Source: Bacteroidota bacterium | GTDB taxonomy: Bacteria; Bacteroidota; Bacteroidia; Cytophagales; Cyclobacteriaceae | Reading direction: 5' to 3' | DNA length: 64,000 nucleotides | Assembly: GCA_018267275.1 (NCBI GenBank) | Contig: JAFDYV010000012.1 | Span: 124,001 to 188,000, forward strand | Shown: piece after piece, positions 18,411 through 27,283 of the stretch | Position numbering within the stretch: the first letter of the stretch is position 1 | How the letters are laid out: every line of letters begins with the position of its first letter | The notes under the pieces: generated by a model | Told to the model about the DNA's origin: nothing | Databases searched by the model: none | Seen by the model: the letters and a program-made list of their open reading frames with translations, nothing else | Program-made: the position numbers and the translations under genes

Positions 18411-19271
18411 TTACCTTCTCCGACTCCTTTTGTATTTTACTGAACTGCGCTTCTTTGAATAAGAGCCTCTTCCGAAATCCAGTGGTAAGTAGTATTCAAT
18501 TTTCGCATTGAGCAACATATACGCATCATCGTTGCTGGGGTTTCCGCGAATGCCTCCCTGTGTTCCCTGTGCGGCTGTTGTCCGCTTATCTGACATTCTA
18601 GCAGCGGCTGGATCTGAAAAAGCAGAAGCCCCTGGATAGGTGGTACTCACATCATCCAAGTAGTCCGTAAACAATTTACGCCACCCTATTTCAGCGGCTA
18701 AGTTGATTTGGGGAGTCAATTTCACCCTGCCGCCCAAACCATAGGGAATCGCAAAAGTCACCGTACTATAGTCAACTCCTTCTGTTTTCAGCGGAGCGAG
18801 TGATACCATTTCTCCAGTCACCGGGTCTTTACCTTTGGGATTAAAATACAATAACCCTACGCCAATAAAACCATAAACATTGAAGTTGGGCCTTCGATAA
18901 AAACGGTCACCATGCGCGAACAGGTTGACCATCCCTACGGCACTGATCTCCAGGTTACTCGATTGAAAAGATAAGCCTCGTTCCTTACGACCTGATTCAG
19001 GGGTTGCCTTCGCGTCATCGCCCTCAAGCATAAACCAGTTGAATTCTACACGGGTTGCGATTCTATTGGTGAAATAATACTGAAGACCAACGTTTAAATT
19101 TAAGTTTGCTTTCAGGTACTCCCCCGGATTGGCTAGCTCTCCGTAGTATGTTGAAACTCCCGTGCCTCCTGTTAGGATGAGTGAACGCTCTCTGCGCGCA
19201 GCATAAAAGCTTTGCGCAAATGTGGCAGCCGCCACTAGCAACAGTGAAAAAGTTAGGGTGAGCTTCTTCAT
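18411..19271 (-). CDS. DUF6089-like outer-membrane protein
   Basis: About 286 residues from ATG 19271, which gives a signal peptide MKKLTLTFSLLLVAAATFAQ; the frame extends 18 codons further but without a signal-like start. The mature N-terminus SFYAARRERSLILTGGTG STYYGEL pattern and NVGLQYYFTNRIATRVEFNWF are characteristic of Bacteroidota DUF6089 beta-barrels. The C-terminus is very basic (KKRSSVKYKRSRRR). Location is probably the outer membrane; function unknown. It lies 58 bases downstream of sucC on the same strand and ends 10 bases from the convergent FlaA1-like gene. Confidence 0.8.
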   Translation of the reverse strand: MKKLTLTFSLLLVAAATFAQSFYAARRERSLILTGGTGVSTYYGELANPGEYLKANLNLNVGLQYYFTNRIATRVEFNWFMLEGDDAKATPESGRKERGLSFQSSNLEISAVGMVNLFAHGDRFYRRPNFNVYGFIGVGLLYFNPKGKDPVTGEMVSLAPLKTEGVDYSTVTFAIPYGLGGRVKLTPQINLAAEIGWRKLFTDYLDDVSTTYPGASAFSDPAAARMSDKRTTAAQGTQGGIRGNPSNDDAYMLLNAKIEYYLPLDFGRGSYSKKRSSVKYKRSRRR

Positions 19272-19329
19272 AAGCACAAATTTTATACGGCAAGTTAGCA
19301 CAAAAGGCACCAATTTGAAAGTCAAATAG

Positions 19330-20541
19330 TTACTTTAATACCTCGGTAATCTTTTGGGCTGCTTCTTTCAGCTGAATTGCCGAAAATACCTTTAACCCCG
19401 ACTCGCGGATGATTTTAGCGCCCTCTTCGGCATTCGTACCTTGCAGGCGCACGATGATTGGTACGGGAATGTTGCCCACCTTTTTGTAGGCTTCCACCAC
19501 ACCGTTGGCTACGCGGTCGCAGCGAACGATACCACCGAAGATGTTAATCAAAATCGCCTTTACATTTGGGTCTTTCAATATGATGCGGAAACCGGCCTCC
19601 ACCGTTTCGGCATTGGCACCACCACCAACATCCAAGAAATTGGCAGGCTCTCCACCAGACAATTTGATGATGTCCATGGTAGCCATGGCCAAGCCTGCAC
19701 CATTCACCATACAGCCGACATTTCCATCCAACTTTACATAGTTTAGACCTGATTTTCCTGCTTCTACTTCCAAAGGATCTTCCTCAGAAATGTCGCGCAG
19801 TTCTTCCAGATCTTTATGACGGAACAATGCATTATCGTCCAGGTTCACCTTACCATCTACAGCCAAAATCTTGCTGTCAGAAGTTTTTAGCACCGGGTTG
19901 ATTTCAAACATCGATGCATCTAGCCCGATGTAGGCATTGTACAAAGACGTGACAAACTTTACCATTTCCTTGAAGGCGTTGCCCTCTAGTCCAAGCGCAA
20001 ATGCAACTTTTCTTGCTTGAAAGGGCTGCAACCCAATCGTGGGATCAATCCACTCTTTTACAATCTTCTCAGGGTGGGTTTCGGCCACCTCTTCAATATT
20101 CATACCCCCTTCGGTAGACGCCATGATGACCGGCTTGCTGGTGGAGCGATCGAGCAATATGCTCATGTAGTATTCTTTCGGTTCGGCCTCGCCAGGGTAG
20201 TAAACATCTTCGGCTATGAGCACCTTATTGACTTTTTTGCCGCTCGGTCCGGTTTGAATGGTGACGAGTGTTCCACCTAAGATTGCCTTTGACTTCTCAA
20301 ACACCTCGTCCACGCTTTTCGCTAAAACAACGCCTCGTGATCCTGTCTCTTTCACTGTACCTTTACCACGGCCGCCTGCATGGATCTGCGATTTAACCAC
20401 AAACCATTTAGACCCCGTTTCCGCGGCTAGTTCTTTGGCTGCCGCTACAGCCTTATCGGGCGTATCGGCCACAATGCCGCGTTGCACGGCCACGCCAAAT
20501 TTTTTTAAGATATCTTTCGCTTGGTACTCGTGAATATTCAT
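19330..20541 (-). CDS. sucC: Succinate-CoA ligase (ADP-forming) subunit beta
   Basis: About 403 residues starting MNIHEYQAKDILKKFGV at ATG 20541; a TTG two codons upstream is rejected because MNIHEYQ is the usual family start. The ATP-grasp domain (KSQIHAGGRGKG, VLIAEDVYYPGEAEPKEYYMS) is followed by the CoA-ligase half (VNGAGLAMATMDIIKL, GGGANAETVEAGF, INIFGGIVRCDRVANGV). It forms the ATP- and succinate-handling subunit of the citric acid cycle enzyme; the partner sucD is not in the window. It is transcribed away from the ABC ATPase gene, with a short palindrome between them. Confidence 0.95.
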   Translation of the reverse strand: MNIHEYQAKDILKKFGVAVQRGIVADTPDKAVAAAKELAAETGSKWFVVKSQIHAGGRGKGTVKETGSRGVVLAKSVDEVFEKSKAILGGTLVTIQTGPSGKKVNKVLIAEDVYYPGEAEPKEYYMSILLDRSTSKPVIMASTEGGMNIEEVAETHPEKIVKEWIDPTIGLQPFQARKVAFALGLEGNAFKEMVKFVTSLYNAYIGLDASMFEINPVLKTSDSKILAVDGKVNLDDNALFRHKDLEELRDISEEDPLEVEAGKSGLNYVKLDGNVGCMVNGAGLAMATMDIIKLSGGEPANFLDVGGGANAETVEAGFRIILKDPNVKAILINIFGGIVRCDRVANGVVEAYKKVGNIPVPIIVRLQGTNAEEGAKIIRESGLKVFSAIQLKEAAQKITEVLK

Positions 20542-20589
20542 GGACAAGAATGGTTTAAAATTTTGGAAGCAAGCTAGTTTTTTTAAACC

Positions 20590-20607
20590 TTTATTTCAAG
20601 AAATAAA
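20590..20607. promoter_or_regulatory. Palindrome in the sucC/lolD divergent promoter region
   Basis: TTTATTTC-AA-GAAATAAA is a perfect 8-base inverted repeat with a 2-base spacer, lying 6 bases before the ABC ATPase ATG and 49 bases before the sucC start. It could be an operator for either gene. With an AT-rich background this may be coincidental. Confidence 0.3.
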
Positions 20608-20613
20608 AAATTC

Positions 20614-21279
20614 ATGCTGAAAGGGACAGGGCTCAGGAAGTCGTACGGTGACCTCACCGTATTGAAGGGGGTGGACATAGAAATTAAAAAGGGTGAAGTG
20701 GTAAGCATTGTCGGTGCCTCTGGCGCAGGCAAGAGCACTTTGCTTCATATTATAGGAACACTCGATGCACCCGATGCTGGGACGCTGGAAATCAACGGTA
20801 AGGCAATTTATGGTAGCGGGCGCAACAACAACCTAGCTGCATTCCGAAACGAGCACATCGGCTTCGTGTTTCAGTTTCATAATCTTTTGCCAGAGTTTAC
20901 AGCGGTTGAAAACGTGATGATACCCGGGCTCATTGCGAAAGGGAACGCGGGCCAACTCCGCACCCGTGCGCTTGCATTACTGCAAACATTGGGGTTGGAA
21001 GGGAGGGAAGAGCACAAACCAGCAGAGATGTCGGGTGGTGAGCAGCAGCGTGTGGCTGTGGCGCGGGCGCTCATTAATTCACCTTCGTTGATCTTGGCAG
21101 ATGAGCCAAGTGGTAACTTGGATTCGAAAAACGCAAAGGAACTACATGAGCTTTTTTTTAAACTGCGCGATGACTTTGGGCAAACATTTGTAATCGTAAC
21201 ACATAACCAGGAGTTTGCCAACATGACTCACCGCAAGCTGGTGATGAAGGACGGTGTGATCGTGAACAATGGCGGTTGA
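20614..21279 (+). CDS. lolD: ABC transporter ATP-binding protein, LolD/MacB type
   Basis: 221 residues. Walker A is GASGAGKS at residues 34-41, the Q-loop region is VFQFHNLLPEFTAVENV, the signature is MSGGEQQRVAVARAL and Walker B is LILADEPSGNLD. This set is that of the LolD/MacB/FtsE branch, which drives mechanotransmission ABC systems. LolD extracts lipoproteins from the inner membrane with LolC/E-type permeases, none of which is adjacent here. The gene is single and divergent from sucC. The lolD label is by similarity of motif context and could be another member of this branch. Confidence 0.82.
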   Translation: MLKGTGLRKSYGDLTVLKGVDIEIKKGEVVSIVGASGAGKSTLLHIIGTLDAPDAGTLEINGKAIYGSGRNNNLAAFRNEHIGFVFQFHNLLPEFTAVENVMIPGLIAKGNAGQLRTRALALLQTLGLEGREEHKPAEMSGGEQQRVAVARALINSPSLILADEPSGNLDSKNAKELHELFFKLRDDFGQTFVIVTHNQEFANMTHRKLVMKDGVIVNNGG

Positions 21280-21348
21280 TAGTCCCAAGCCTGTAATTTT
21301 AAATTTCTGTTAAATTTGCATCCTGTTTGAAATTTAACCGCAGGGCGA

Positions 21349-22299
21349 ATGAATCTACTGGACTTCGAAAAGCCGATTGCCGAACTGGAAAGCAAATTGG
21401 CAGATATGAAGCAACTCTCCGATGATAGTGATGACAGCGTAAAGAAAGCAATTGAGGCGTTGGAGCGAAAGATCACCGATCTCAAGAAAGAGACTTTTGA
21501 TAACCTAACTGGCTGGCAACGAGTTCAGTTATCTCGCCATCCCGATCGACCGTACACGCTTGATTACATCTACGAAATAACGAGCGACTTCATAGAGCTG
21601 CATGGCGATCGCAATGTAGCCGATGACAAGGCAATGGTAGGCGGACTAGGTACGATTGATGGGCAAACCTTTATGTTGATTGGCCAGCAGAAAGGAAGAA
21701 ATACCAAGCAACGCCAGATGCGCAACTTCGGTATGGCAAATCCCGAAGGATACCGAAAAGCGCTGAGATTGATGAAGATTGCAGAGAAGTTTAATAAGCC
21801 AATCATCACGTTTATTGATACGCCTGGCGCCTTCCCCGGTCTGGAAGCTGAAGAGAGAGGGCAAGGGGAGGCCATTGCGCGCAACCTGAAAGAGATGATG
21901 ATGTTGAAAGTGCCCGTTATCTGTTTGATTATAGGCGAAGGTGCATCCGGTGGTGCCTTGGGCATTGCAATAGGTGATCGCGTTTTGATGCTTGAGAACA
22001 CATGGTATTCGGTGATTTCACCTGAATCTTGTTCTTCGATATTGTGGCGCAGTTGGGATTACAAAGAGCAAGCAGCCGAAGTTCTGAAACTTACTGCCAA
22101 AGACATGCTGAAACACAAGCTCATCGATGGAATCGTGAAAGAACCATTGGGTGGTGCGCACACCGATTTGAAGGCCATGGCAGCGGAAGTGAAAAGAGTG
22201 ATCTTAGAGAACTTCCAACAGCTGTCAAAACTGTCAACGCAAGAACGCATCAATCAGCGCATCGATAAGTTCTGTTCGATGGGCGTGGTAAAGGAATAA
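21349..22299 (+). CDS. accA: Acetyl-CoA carboxylase carboxyltransferase subunit alpha
   Basis: 316 residues, the normal AccA length. MNLLDFEKPIAELESKL opens the protein; RPYTLDYIYEITSDFIELHGDR and the biotin/CoA-site regions GEGASGGALGIAIGD and WYSVISPESCSSILWR are diagnostic. With AccD it transfers carboxylate from carboxybiotin to acetyl-CoA, making malonyl-CoA for fatty acid synthesis in the cytoplasm. Spacing of 69 bases from lolD and 61 to the next gene leaves operon structure open. Confidence 0.96.
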   Translation: MNLLDFEKPIAELESKLADMKQLSDDSDDSVKKAIEALERKITDLKKETFDNLTGWQRVQLSRHPDRPYTLDYIYEITSDFIELHGDRNVADDKAMVGGLGTIDGQTFMLIGQQKGRNTKQRQMRNFGMANPEGYRKALRLMKIAEKFNKPIITFIDTPGAFPGLEAEERGQGEAIARNLKEMMMLKVPVICLIIGEGASGGALGIAIGDRVLMLENTWYSVISPESCSSILWRSWDYKEQAAEVLKLTAKDMLKHKLIDGIVKEPLGGAHTDLKAMAAEVKRVILENFQQLSKLSTQERINQRIDKFCSMGVVKE

Positions 22300-22305
22300 A
22301 GATTT

Positions 22306-22358
22306 CAAATTTCTGATTTCAGATTATCTTTGATTTGCAATCTGTAATCTGAAATTTG
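22306..22358. repeat. Inverted repeat between accA and the MBL hydrolase
   Basis: CAAATTTC and CAGATTA at 22306-22326 (split by TGATTT) pair with TAATCTG and GAAATTTG at 22345-22358. The region is built of short ATTTCTGA/AATCTGAAAT words often seen between Bacteroidota genes. It may act as a weak terminator or attenuator, but no T-run follows. Confidence 0.4.
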
Positions 22359-22360
22359 TA

Positions 22361-23215
22361 ATGAAGCTCTATACAATAAACACCGGCTTTTTCAAACTAG
22401 ATGGAGGCGCCATGTTCGGGGTGGTACCCAAGTCCATTTGGCAAAAGACCAACCCCGCAGACTCCAACAACCTATGTTCGTGGGCGATGCGTTGTCTGTT
22501 GGTTGAAGATGGCAACCGTTTAATGTTAATTGACAACGGCATTGGAAACAAACAAGATGAAAAGTTTTTGAGCCACTATCACCTACACGGTGACGATAAC
22601 CTTACCTCATCGCTCAATGCCCTAGGGTTTTCGGAGGCCGATATTACCGACATGTTCCTTTCGCACTTGCACTTTGACCATTGTGGTGGTGGTGTTAAGA
22701 AGGTGGGTGAGAAGTTGCTTATGACCTTCCCCAAGGCCACGTATTGGAGTAATGAAGACCATTGGGAGTGGGCTACAAAGCCCAATGCGAGAGAGAAAGC
22801 AAGTTTCTTGAAGGAGAACATTTTACCCATAAAAGAAAGTGGGCAACTAAAATTTATACTGGAAAAGGAAGGGCGTTCGTCTCCGTTTGATTTTATGGAG
22901 ATTTTCTATGCTTCGGGCCATACCGACAAAATGATGATCCCGAAAATCAAATACAAGCAACATACCGTTTGCTTCATGGCCGATTTGCTCCCTTCTGCGG
23001 GGCACATCCCGTTGCCTTACGTGATGGGTTACGATACACGGCCGTTGATCACCTTGCAGGAAAAAGAAGCTTTCCTAAATGAAGCGGCCGATCGCCAGTA
23101 TGTTTTGTTTTTAGAACATGATGCGGTAAACGAATGCTGCACGGTGAAGCGTACTGAAAAAGGGGTGAGGCTGGATCGGACATTTCCATTGAGCGACATA
23201 CTCGGTGCCAGATAA
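22361..23215 (+). CDS. MBL-fold metallo-hydrolase
   Basis: 284 residues with the metallo-beta-lactamase signature SHLHFDHCGG at residues 101-110 (H102, H104, D106, H107), a later His in the GHTDKMMIPK segment and a final His in LFLEHDA. The fold hydrolyses esters, lactones or related bonds using two metal ions. The MRCLLVEDGNRLMLIDNGIGNK opening resembles quorum-quenching lactonase-like members, but the substrate cannot be decided. No signal peptide, so cytoplasmic. The gene follows accA on the same strand. Confidence 0.85.
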   Translation: MKLYTINTGFFKLDGGAMFGVVPKSIWQKTNPADSNNLCSWAMRCLLVEDGNRLMLIDNGIGNKQDEKFLSHYHLHGDDNLTSSLNALGFSEADITDMFLSHLHFDHCGGGVKKVGEKLLMTFPKATYWSNEDHWEWATKPNAREKASFLKENILPIKESGQLKFILEKEGRSSPFDFMEIFYASGHTDKMMIPKIKYKQHTVCFMADLLPSAGHIPLPYVMGYDTRPLITLQEKEAFLNEAADRQYVLFLEHDAVNECCTVKRTEKGVRLDRTFPLSDILGAR

Positions 23216-23281
23216 TAGAACCTAGCATCTCGTATCTGGCATGTTTATTAAATTGTACCAAAACAACCAATTGATATAGTG

Positions 23282-24046
23282 ATGAAACTTGGACTAGTGC
23301 TTTCAGGCGGTGGTGCGCGAGGCGTTGCACACATTGGCGTGTTAAAAGCCATTGAAGAAATGGGCGTCAAATTCTCGATGGTATCAGGTACGAGTGCCGG
23401 TTCCATTGTAGGGGCACTCTATGCCTATGGCTATCCACCGGATGAGATTTTCAAGATCATCAAGTCCATGAGTATTTTTAAGTCGGTGCGGCCAGCATGG
23501 ACATGGGCCGGTTTACTGCGCATGGATGGCTTGCAAGAATTGTTGTTGAAGCACATTCCTGAAAATAATTTTGAAAAGTTAAAGTTGCCGCTCACTGTAG
23601 CCGCTACTGAAATCAAAAAAGGGAGGATTGAATATTTCAGTGAGGGAGAGTTGATTCCAGCCGTGGTATGCTCATGCAGTATCCCCGCGGTTTTTAATCC
23701 TGCCAGCTTTAACGGTGGCCTTTATGTAGATGGTGGCCTTTTCGATAATTTACCCGTGCGGCCCATTCGCGATAAGTGTGACAAAATCATAGGACTGCAC
23801 TGCAACCACATTAACCAAGAGTTTGATCCGAACAGCTTGCGAACGGTTATCGAACGAAGTTTGCTGATGGCGATCAACGCCAATACGCAGGTTAGTAAAG
23901 GTATGTGCGATGTGTACATCGAGCCACCCAACATGAGTCGCTACGGAAGTTTTGATATTGGCAAAGCCCAAGAAATTTTTGATTATGGCTATAAGTTTAC
24001 GAAGGCTAACTTTATGCCCCACCATTTTCAATTCAACGAAGGATGA
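23282..24046 (+). CDS. Patatin-like phospholipase
   Basis: About 254 residues from ATG 23282 (a GTG directly before it is less likely). The oxyanion loop LSGGGARG sits at residues 7-14, the nucleophile Ser38 in GTSAG at 36-40, and the catalytic Asp150 in the DGG motif. These form the Ser-Asp dyad of bacterial patatins, which release acyl chains from lipids. This is the short RssA-like form without a membrane-anchoring extension. The following urocanate hydratase gene overlaps it by ATGA, so the two are co-transcribed despite unrelated roles. Confidence 0.88.
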   Translation: MKLGLVLSGGGARGVAHIGVLKAIEEMGVKFSMVSGTSAGSIVGALYAYGYPPDEIFKIIKSMSIFKSVRPAWTWAGLLRMDGLQELLLKHIPENNFEKLKLPLTVAATEIKKGRIEYFSEGELIPAVVCSCSIPAVFNPASFNGGLYVDGGLFDNLPVRPIRDKCDKIIGLHCNHINQEFDPNSLRTVIERSLLMAINANTQVSKGMCDVYIEPPNMSRYGSFDIGKAQEIFDYGYKFTKANFMPHHFQFNEG

Positions 24047-26046
24047 CGGGTACCGCGGAAAATTTTAAAACTGCAATCTTAACAGGAATCCCTCGGGATT
24101 TGCCAGCGCCCAAGCCGTTTGACCATTCTGTTAACCACGCACCAAAGCGGAAAGACATTCTAACGGTAGAAGAAAAAAAATTGGCCATTCAAAATGCGCT
24201 ACGTTATTTTCATCCGGGCCATCACGCAACGTTAGCGCCTGAGTTTTATGACGAGATCCAAAAATTCGGTCGCATTTACATGTACCGCTTTCGCCCCGAT
24301 TATGAGATGAAGGCGCGGCCGTTATCGGAATACCCGGCAAAGTGCATGCAGGCGGCAGCTATTCAATTGATGATTCAGAATAACCTGGATCCCGCTGTAG
24401 CGCAGCACCCGCATGAGCTGATTACCTATGGCGGCAATGGAGCGGTTTTTCAAAACTGGGCACAGTACCTGGTCACGATGAAGTACCTCGCCACTATGAC
24501 TGACCAGCAGACACTGCACATGTATTCAGGGCATCCGATGGGTTTGTTCCCATCATCGCAAGAGGCACCACGCGTAGTCGTCACCAATGGAATGATGATC
24601 CCCAACTATTCGAAACAAGATGATTGGGAAAAGTACAACGCACTTGGTGTTACGCAGTACGGCCAGATGACTGCTGGCAGCTACATGTACATTGGCCCGC
24701 AGGGCATCGTGCATGGTACCAACATCACCATACTCAACGCGGGCAGAAAGATTTCGAAAGAAGGCGAAGGACTTGCAGGAAAGCTGTTTGTTACATCTGG
24801 ATTGGGCGGCATGAGTGGCGCGCAACCTAAGGCTGGCAACATCGCGGGCTGCATCACTGTGGTGGCCGAAGTGAACGACAAAGCTACGCTGAAGAGACAT
24901 GCCCAGGGATGGGTAGATGAAACAACAGATGACCTAGATCAGCTTGTGAAGCGCGTGGTGGATGCGAAAAAGCATAAGCAGGTCGTTTCGATCGCTTATC
25001 GCGGCAACGTGGTTGAAGTTTGGGAGAAGTTCGCTAAGGAAAATGTGTATGTCGATCTGGGGTCTGATCAGACTTCGTTGCACAACCCATGGGCCGGAGG
25101 ATATTATCCCGTTGGCTTGCCGTTTGATGAAGCAAATGAAATGATGAGCAGCCGGCCGGATGCATTCAAACAAAAAGTGCAAGCGTCACTGAGACGCCAT
25201 GCCGCTGCTGTGCGGACGCACACTGACCGAGGTACTTATTTTTTCGATTATGGCAATGCTTTCTTGCTCGAAGCCGCAAGGGCAGGTGCTGATATCCTGA
25301 CAAAAGATGGTGAAAGTTTTATCTACCCTTCTTACGTACAAGATATCATGGGGCCAATGTGTTTTGATTATGGCTTTGGTCCGTTTCGGTGGGTTTGCAC
25401 ATCGGGTGATGAAAAAGACCTGGATTATACGGATGCATTGGCCAGTCAGGTAATGGCCGAGTTGTTAGAAACGGCACCTGAGGAAATACATTCTCAATTG
25501 AACGATAACATTCGCTGGATTCAATCTGCAAAGGCAAACCAATTGGTGGTTGGATCCAAAGCGCGGATTTTATATGCGGATGCGATCGGCCGCATCAAAA
25601 TTGCAAAAGCATTTAATAGCGCCATTCGCGCTGGCAAGATAGGCGAGGTGGTGCTGGGTCGCGATCATCATGATGTTTCGGGAACTGACAGTCCTTTCCG
25701 CGAAACGTCTAACATTTATGATGGTTCGCGGTTCACGGCAGACATGGCCATTCATAATGTTATCGGTGATTCATTCCGCGGAGCCACCTGGGTGTCGATT
25801 CACAATGGCGGGGGCGTAGGGTGGGGCGAAGTGATCAACGGTGGATTTGGGATGTTGCTCGATGGTTCGGTGGAAGCCGAAAGAAAGCTCGAGAGCATGC
25901 TCTACTTTGATGTGAACAACGGCATTGCGCGCAGAGCGTGGGCACGAAACCCGCATGCCATGGCCACCATTGCACGTGAATCAAAAATCATGTTCACCGA
26001 ACCTAATCTAGTCGATCATCAACTTTTAAATCAAATTGTGCGCTAA
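24043..26046 (+). CDS. hutU: Urocanate hydratase, long form
   Basis: 667 residues, longer than the ~555 of typical bacterial HutU and close to the animal-type enzyme. Key regions are TYGGNGAVFQNWAQYLVTMK, LHMYSGHPMGLFPSS, GPQGIVHGT, a long NAD-binding middle (FVTSGLGGMSGAQPKA) and HNGGGVGWGEVINGGFGM. The enzyme uses tightly bound NAD+ to hydrate urocanate to imidazolonepropionate in histidine breakdown. No hutH, hutI or hutG is nearby. It overlaps patatin upstream and the acyltransferase downstream by 4 and 1 bases. Confidence 0.93.
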   Translation: MTGTAENFKTAILTGIPRDLPAPKPFDHSVNHAPKRKDILTVEEKKLAIQNALRYFHPGHHATLAPEFYDEIQKFGRIYMYRFRPDYEMKARPLSEYPAKCMQAAAIQLMIQNNLDPAVAQHPHELITYGGNGAVFQNWAQYLVTMKYLATMTDQQTLHMYSGHPMGLFPSSQEAPRVVVTNGMMIPNYSKQDDWEKYNALGVTQYGQMTAGSYMYIGPQGIVHGTNITILNAGRKISKEGEGLAGKLFVTSGLGGMSGAQPKAGNIAGCITVVAEVNDKATLKRHAQGWVDETTDDLDQLVKRVVDAKKHKQVVSIAYRGNVVEVWEKFAKENVYVDLGSDQTSLHNPWAGGYYPVGLPFDEANEMMSSRPDAFKQKVQASLRRHAAAVRTHTDRGTYFFDYGNAFLLEAARAGADILTKDGESFIYPSYVQDIMGPMCFDYGFGPFRWVCTSGDEKDLDYTDALASQVMAELLETAPEEIHSQLNDNIRWIQSAKANQLVVGSKARILYADAIGRIKIAKAFNSAIRAGKIGEVVLGRDHHDVSGTDSPFRETSNIYDGSRFTADMAIHNVIGDSFRGATWVSIHNGGGVGWGEVINGGFGMLLDGSVEAERKLESMLYFDVNNGIARRAWARNPHAMATIARESKIMFTEPNLVDHQLLNQIVR

Positions 26047-26588
26047 TGTTTCGTCCATTGTATCAAATCATTTTCTGGATTAGCGGTTGGAGAATTGAAG
26101 GGAACTTTCCCAACCTAAAAAAATACATTGCAGCAGTAGCACCGCATACCAGTAACTGGGATTTTGTGATAGGCATCATGGCGCGAAGTTTACTGCATTT
26201 GGAGAAAGCAAAATTTTTGGGGAAAGACTCGTTGTTCAAACCTCCGTTCGGTTGGTTTTTCAGATGGTTGGGCGGCTATCCGGTAGATCGCAGCAAAAAG
26301 AGCGACATGACAGAGCAAGTGGCCGGCTATTTTCACTCCCATGAAGAATTTATTCTGGCGATGGCGCCTGAAGGCACTCGCAAGAAAGTGGAAAAACTTC
26401 GAACAGGTTTCTACTTCATCGCTAAGAAAGCAAACGTGCCGATAGTTCCGTGTGGTTTTGATTTCGAGAAGAAGAAAGTAATCATAGGTCAGCCCATGTA
26501 TCCTACTGACGATATCGATCAAGATTTTGCGTTGTTGATGAATTTCTACCGAGGCATCAAAGGCAAAAATCCCGAGTTGGGCATCTAA
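26046..26588 (+). CDS. 1-acyl-sn-glycerol-3-phosphate acyltransferase-like protein
   Basis: 180 residues, PlsC-type fold. The catalytic HTSNWD motif (H34, D39) and the phosphate-binding PEGTR motif (residues 108-112) are both present, with VDRSKK between. Such short acyltransferases acylate lysophosphatidic acid or a related lipid at the inner membrane. The start ATG shares one base with the hutU stop. Substrate is not certain; members of this short group may act on other lipids. Confidence 0.85.
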   Translation: MFRPLYQIIFWISGWRIEGNFPNLKKYIAAVAPHTSNWDFVIGIMARSLLHLEKAKFLGKDSLFKPPFGWFFRWLGGYPVDRSKKSDMTEQVAGYFHSHEEFILAMAPEGTRKKVEKLRTGFYFIAKKANVPIVPCGFDFEKKKVIIGQPMYPTDDIDQDFALLMNFYRGIKGKNPELGI

Positions 26589-26618
26589 CGACAAAAAAGT
26601 CATTTCACCTCTATTTTT

Positions 26619-26648
26619 TTTGTCGCTTGACCCTAAATACTATTCTTG
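26619..26648 (+). promoter_or_regulatory. Promoter candidate for the outer-membrane barrel gene
   Basis: TTTG at 26619-26622 and TATTCTTG at 26641-26648 fit the Bacteroidota -33 (TTTG) and -7 (TAnnTTTG, one mismatch) boxes with an 18-base spacer. The start codon lies 20 bases downstream. Confidence 0.4.
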
Positions 26649-26668
26649 CGGCAAATTAAAATTCAACT

Positions 26669-27253
26669 ATGAAAAAAATAATTGTTTTTGCGTTTACATT
26701 GTTGTCAACAGCTTCTTTTGCACAGTTTTCGAAGGGATCTATTTTATTAGGTGGAACCGTGAGTGCTGACTTCACCACCAATAAAACAATTGCAGGTTCA
26801 ACTACCACCACCAATTCTTCAACTAATTCGTTTTCAATATCGCCAAACGTAGGCTATTTTGTGATTGATAATTTGGCTGTGGGTGGGGCATTGCTTTTTG
26901 GAACAACTTCTCTAAAATATGATGGGTCGCTAAGGTCCGAAGTAGGTAATTCGTTGGTATTGCAACCATTTGGTCGCTACTATTTCGATAGATTCTATGC
27001 ACAGGCTTCGATCGGTTTTGGTTCTTATAAAAATGATGACACCAATGGCAGCGGTGTTACAACCACTGTGAAAGGTGATGTGTTCAATTGGTCTTTGGCG
27101 GGTGGGTATGTATTTTTGTTGAACGATCACGTGGGTTTAGAGCCACAAATTGGTTACGGTTCGCAGAGTAAGTCTCCAGATCGATCCAATATAACTACGC
27201 GAGATGCCGGTCTTTTCCTGCGTTTGGGAATACAAGTTTATCTAACAAAATGA
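26669..27253 (+). CDS. Outer-membrane beta-barrel protein
   Basis: 194 residues. A lysine-led signal peptide (MKKIIVFAFTLLSTASFAQ) precedes alternating strands such as SILLGGTVSADFTTNKT, VGYFVIDNLAVGGALLFG and FNWSLAGGYVFLLNDHVGLE, ending in an LRLGIQVYLTK strand. This is the general pattern of an 8-stranded OmpA-like or PorT-like barrel with glycine-aromatic girdles. No enzymatic or peptidoglycan-binding domain is present. Function unknown. A paralogue-like barrel gene follows 30 bases downstream. Confidence 0.8.
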   Translation: MKKIIVFAFTLLSTASFAQFSKGSILLGGTVSADFTTNKTIAGSTTTTNSSTNSFSISPNVGYFVIDNLAVGGALLFGTTSLKYDGSLRSEVGNSLVLQPFGRYYFDRFYAQASIGFGSYKNDDTNGSGVTTTVKGDVFNWSLAGGYVFLLNDHVGLEPQIGYGSQSKSPDRSNITTRDAGLFLRLGIQVYLTK

Positions 27254-27255
27254 AT

Positions 27256-27263
27256 TAGATTTG
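27256..27263 (+). promoter_or_regulatory. -7 box candidate before second barrel gene
   Basis: TAGATTTG fits TAnnTTTG exactly and lies 20 bases upstream of the ATG at 27284. No convincing -33 TTTG lies at the right distance, so the gene may instead be read from the upstream promoter. Confidence 0.3.
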
Positions 27264-27283
27264 CGGAATAAATAAATCAAATT

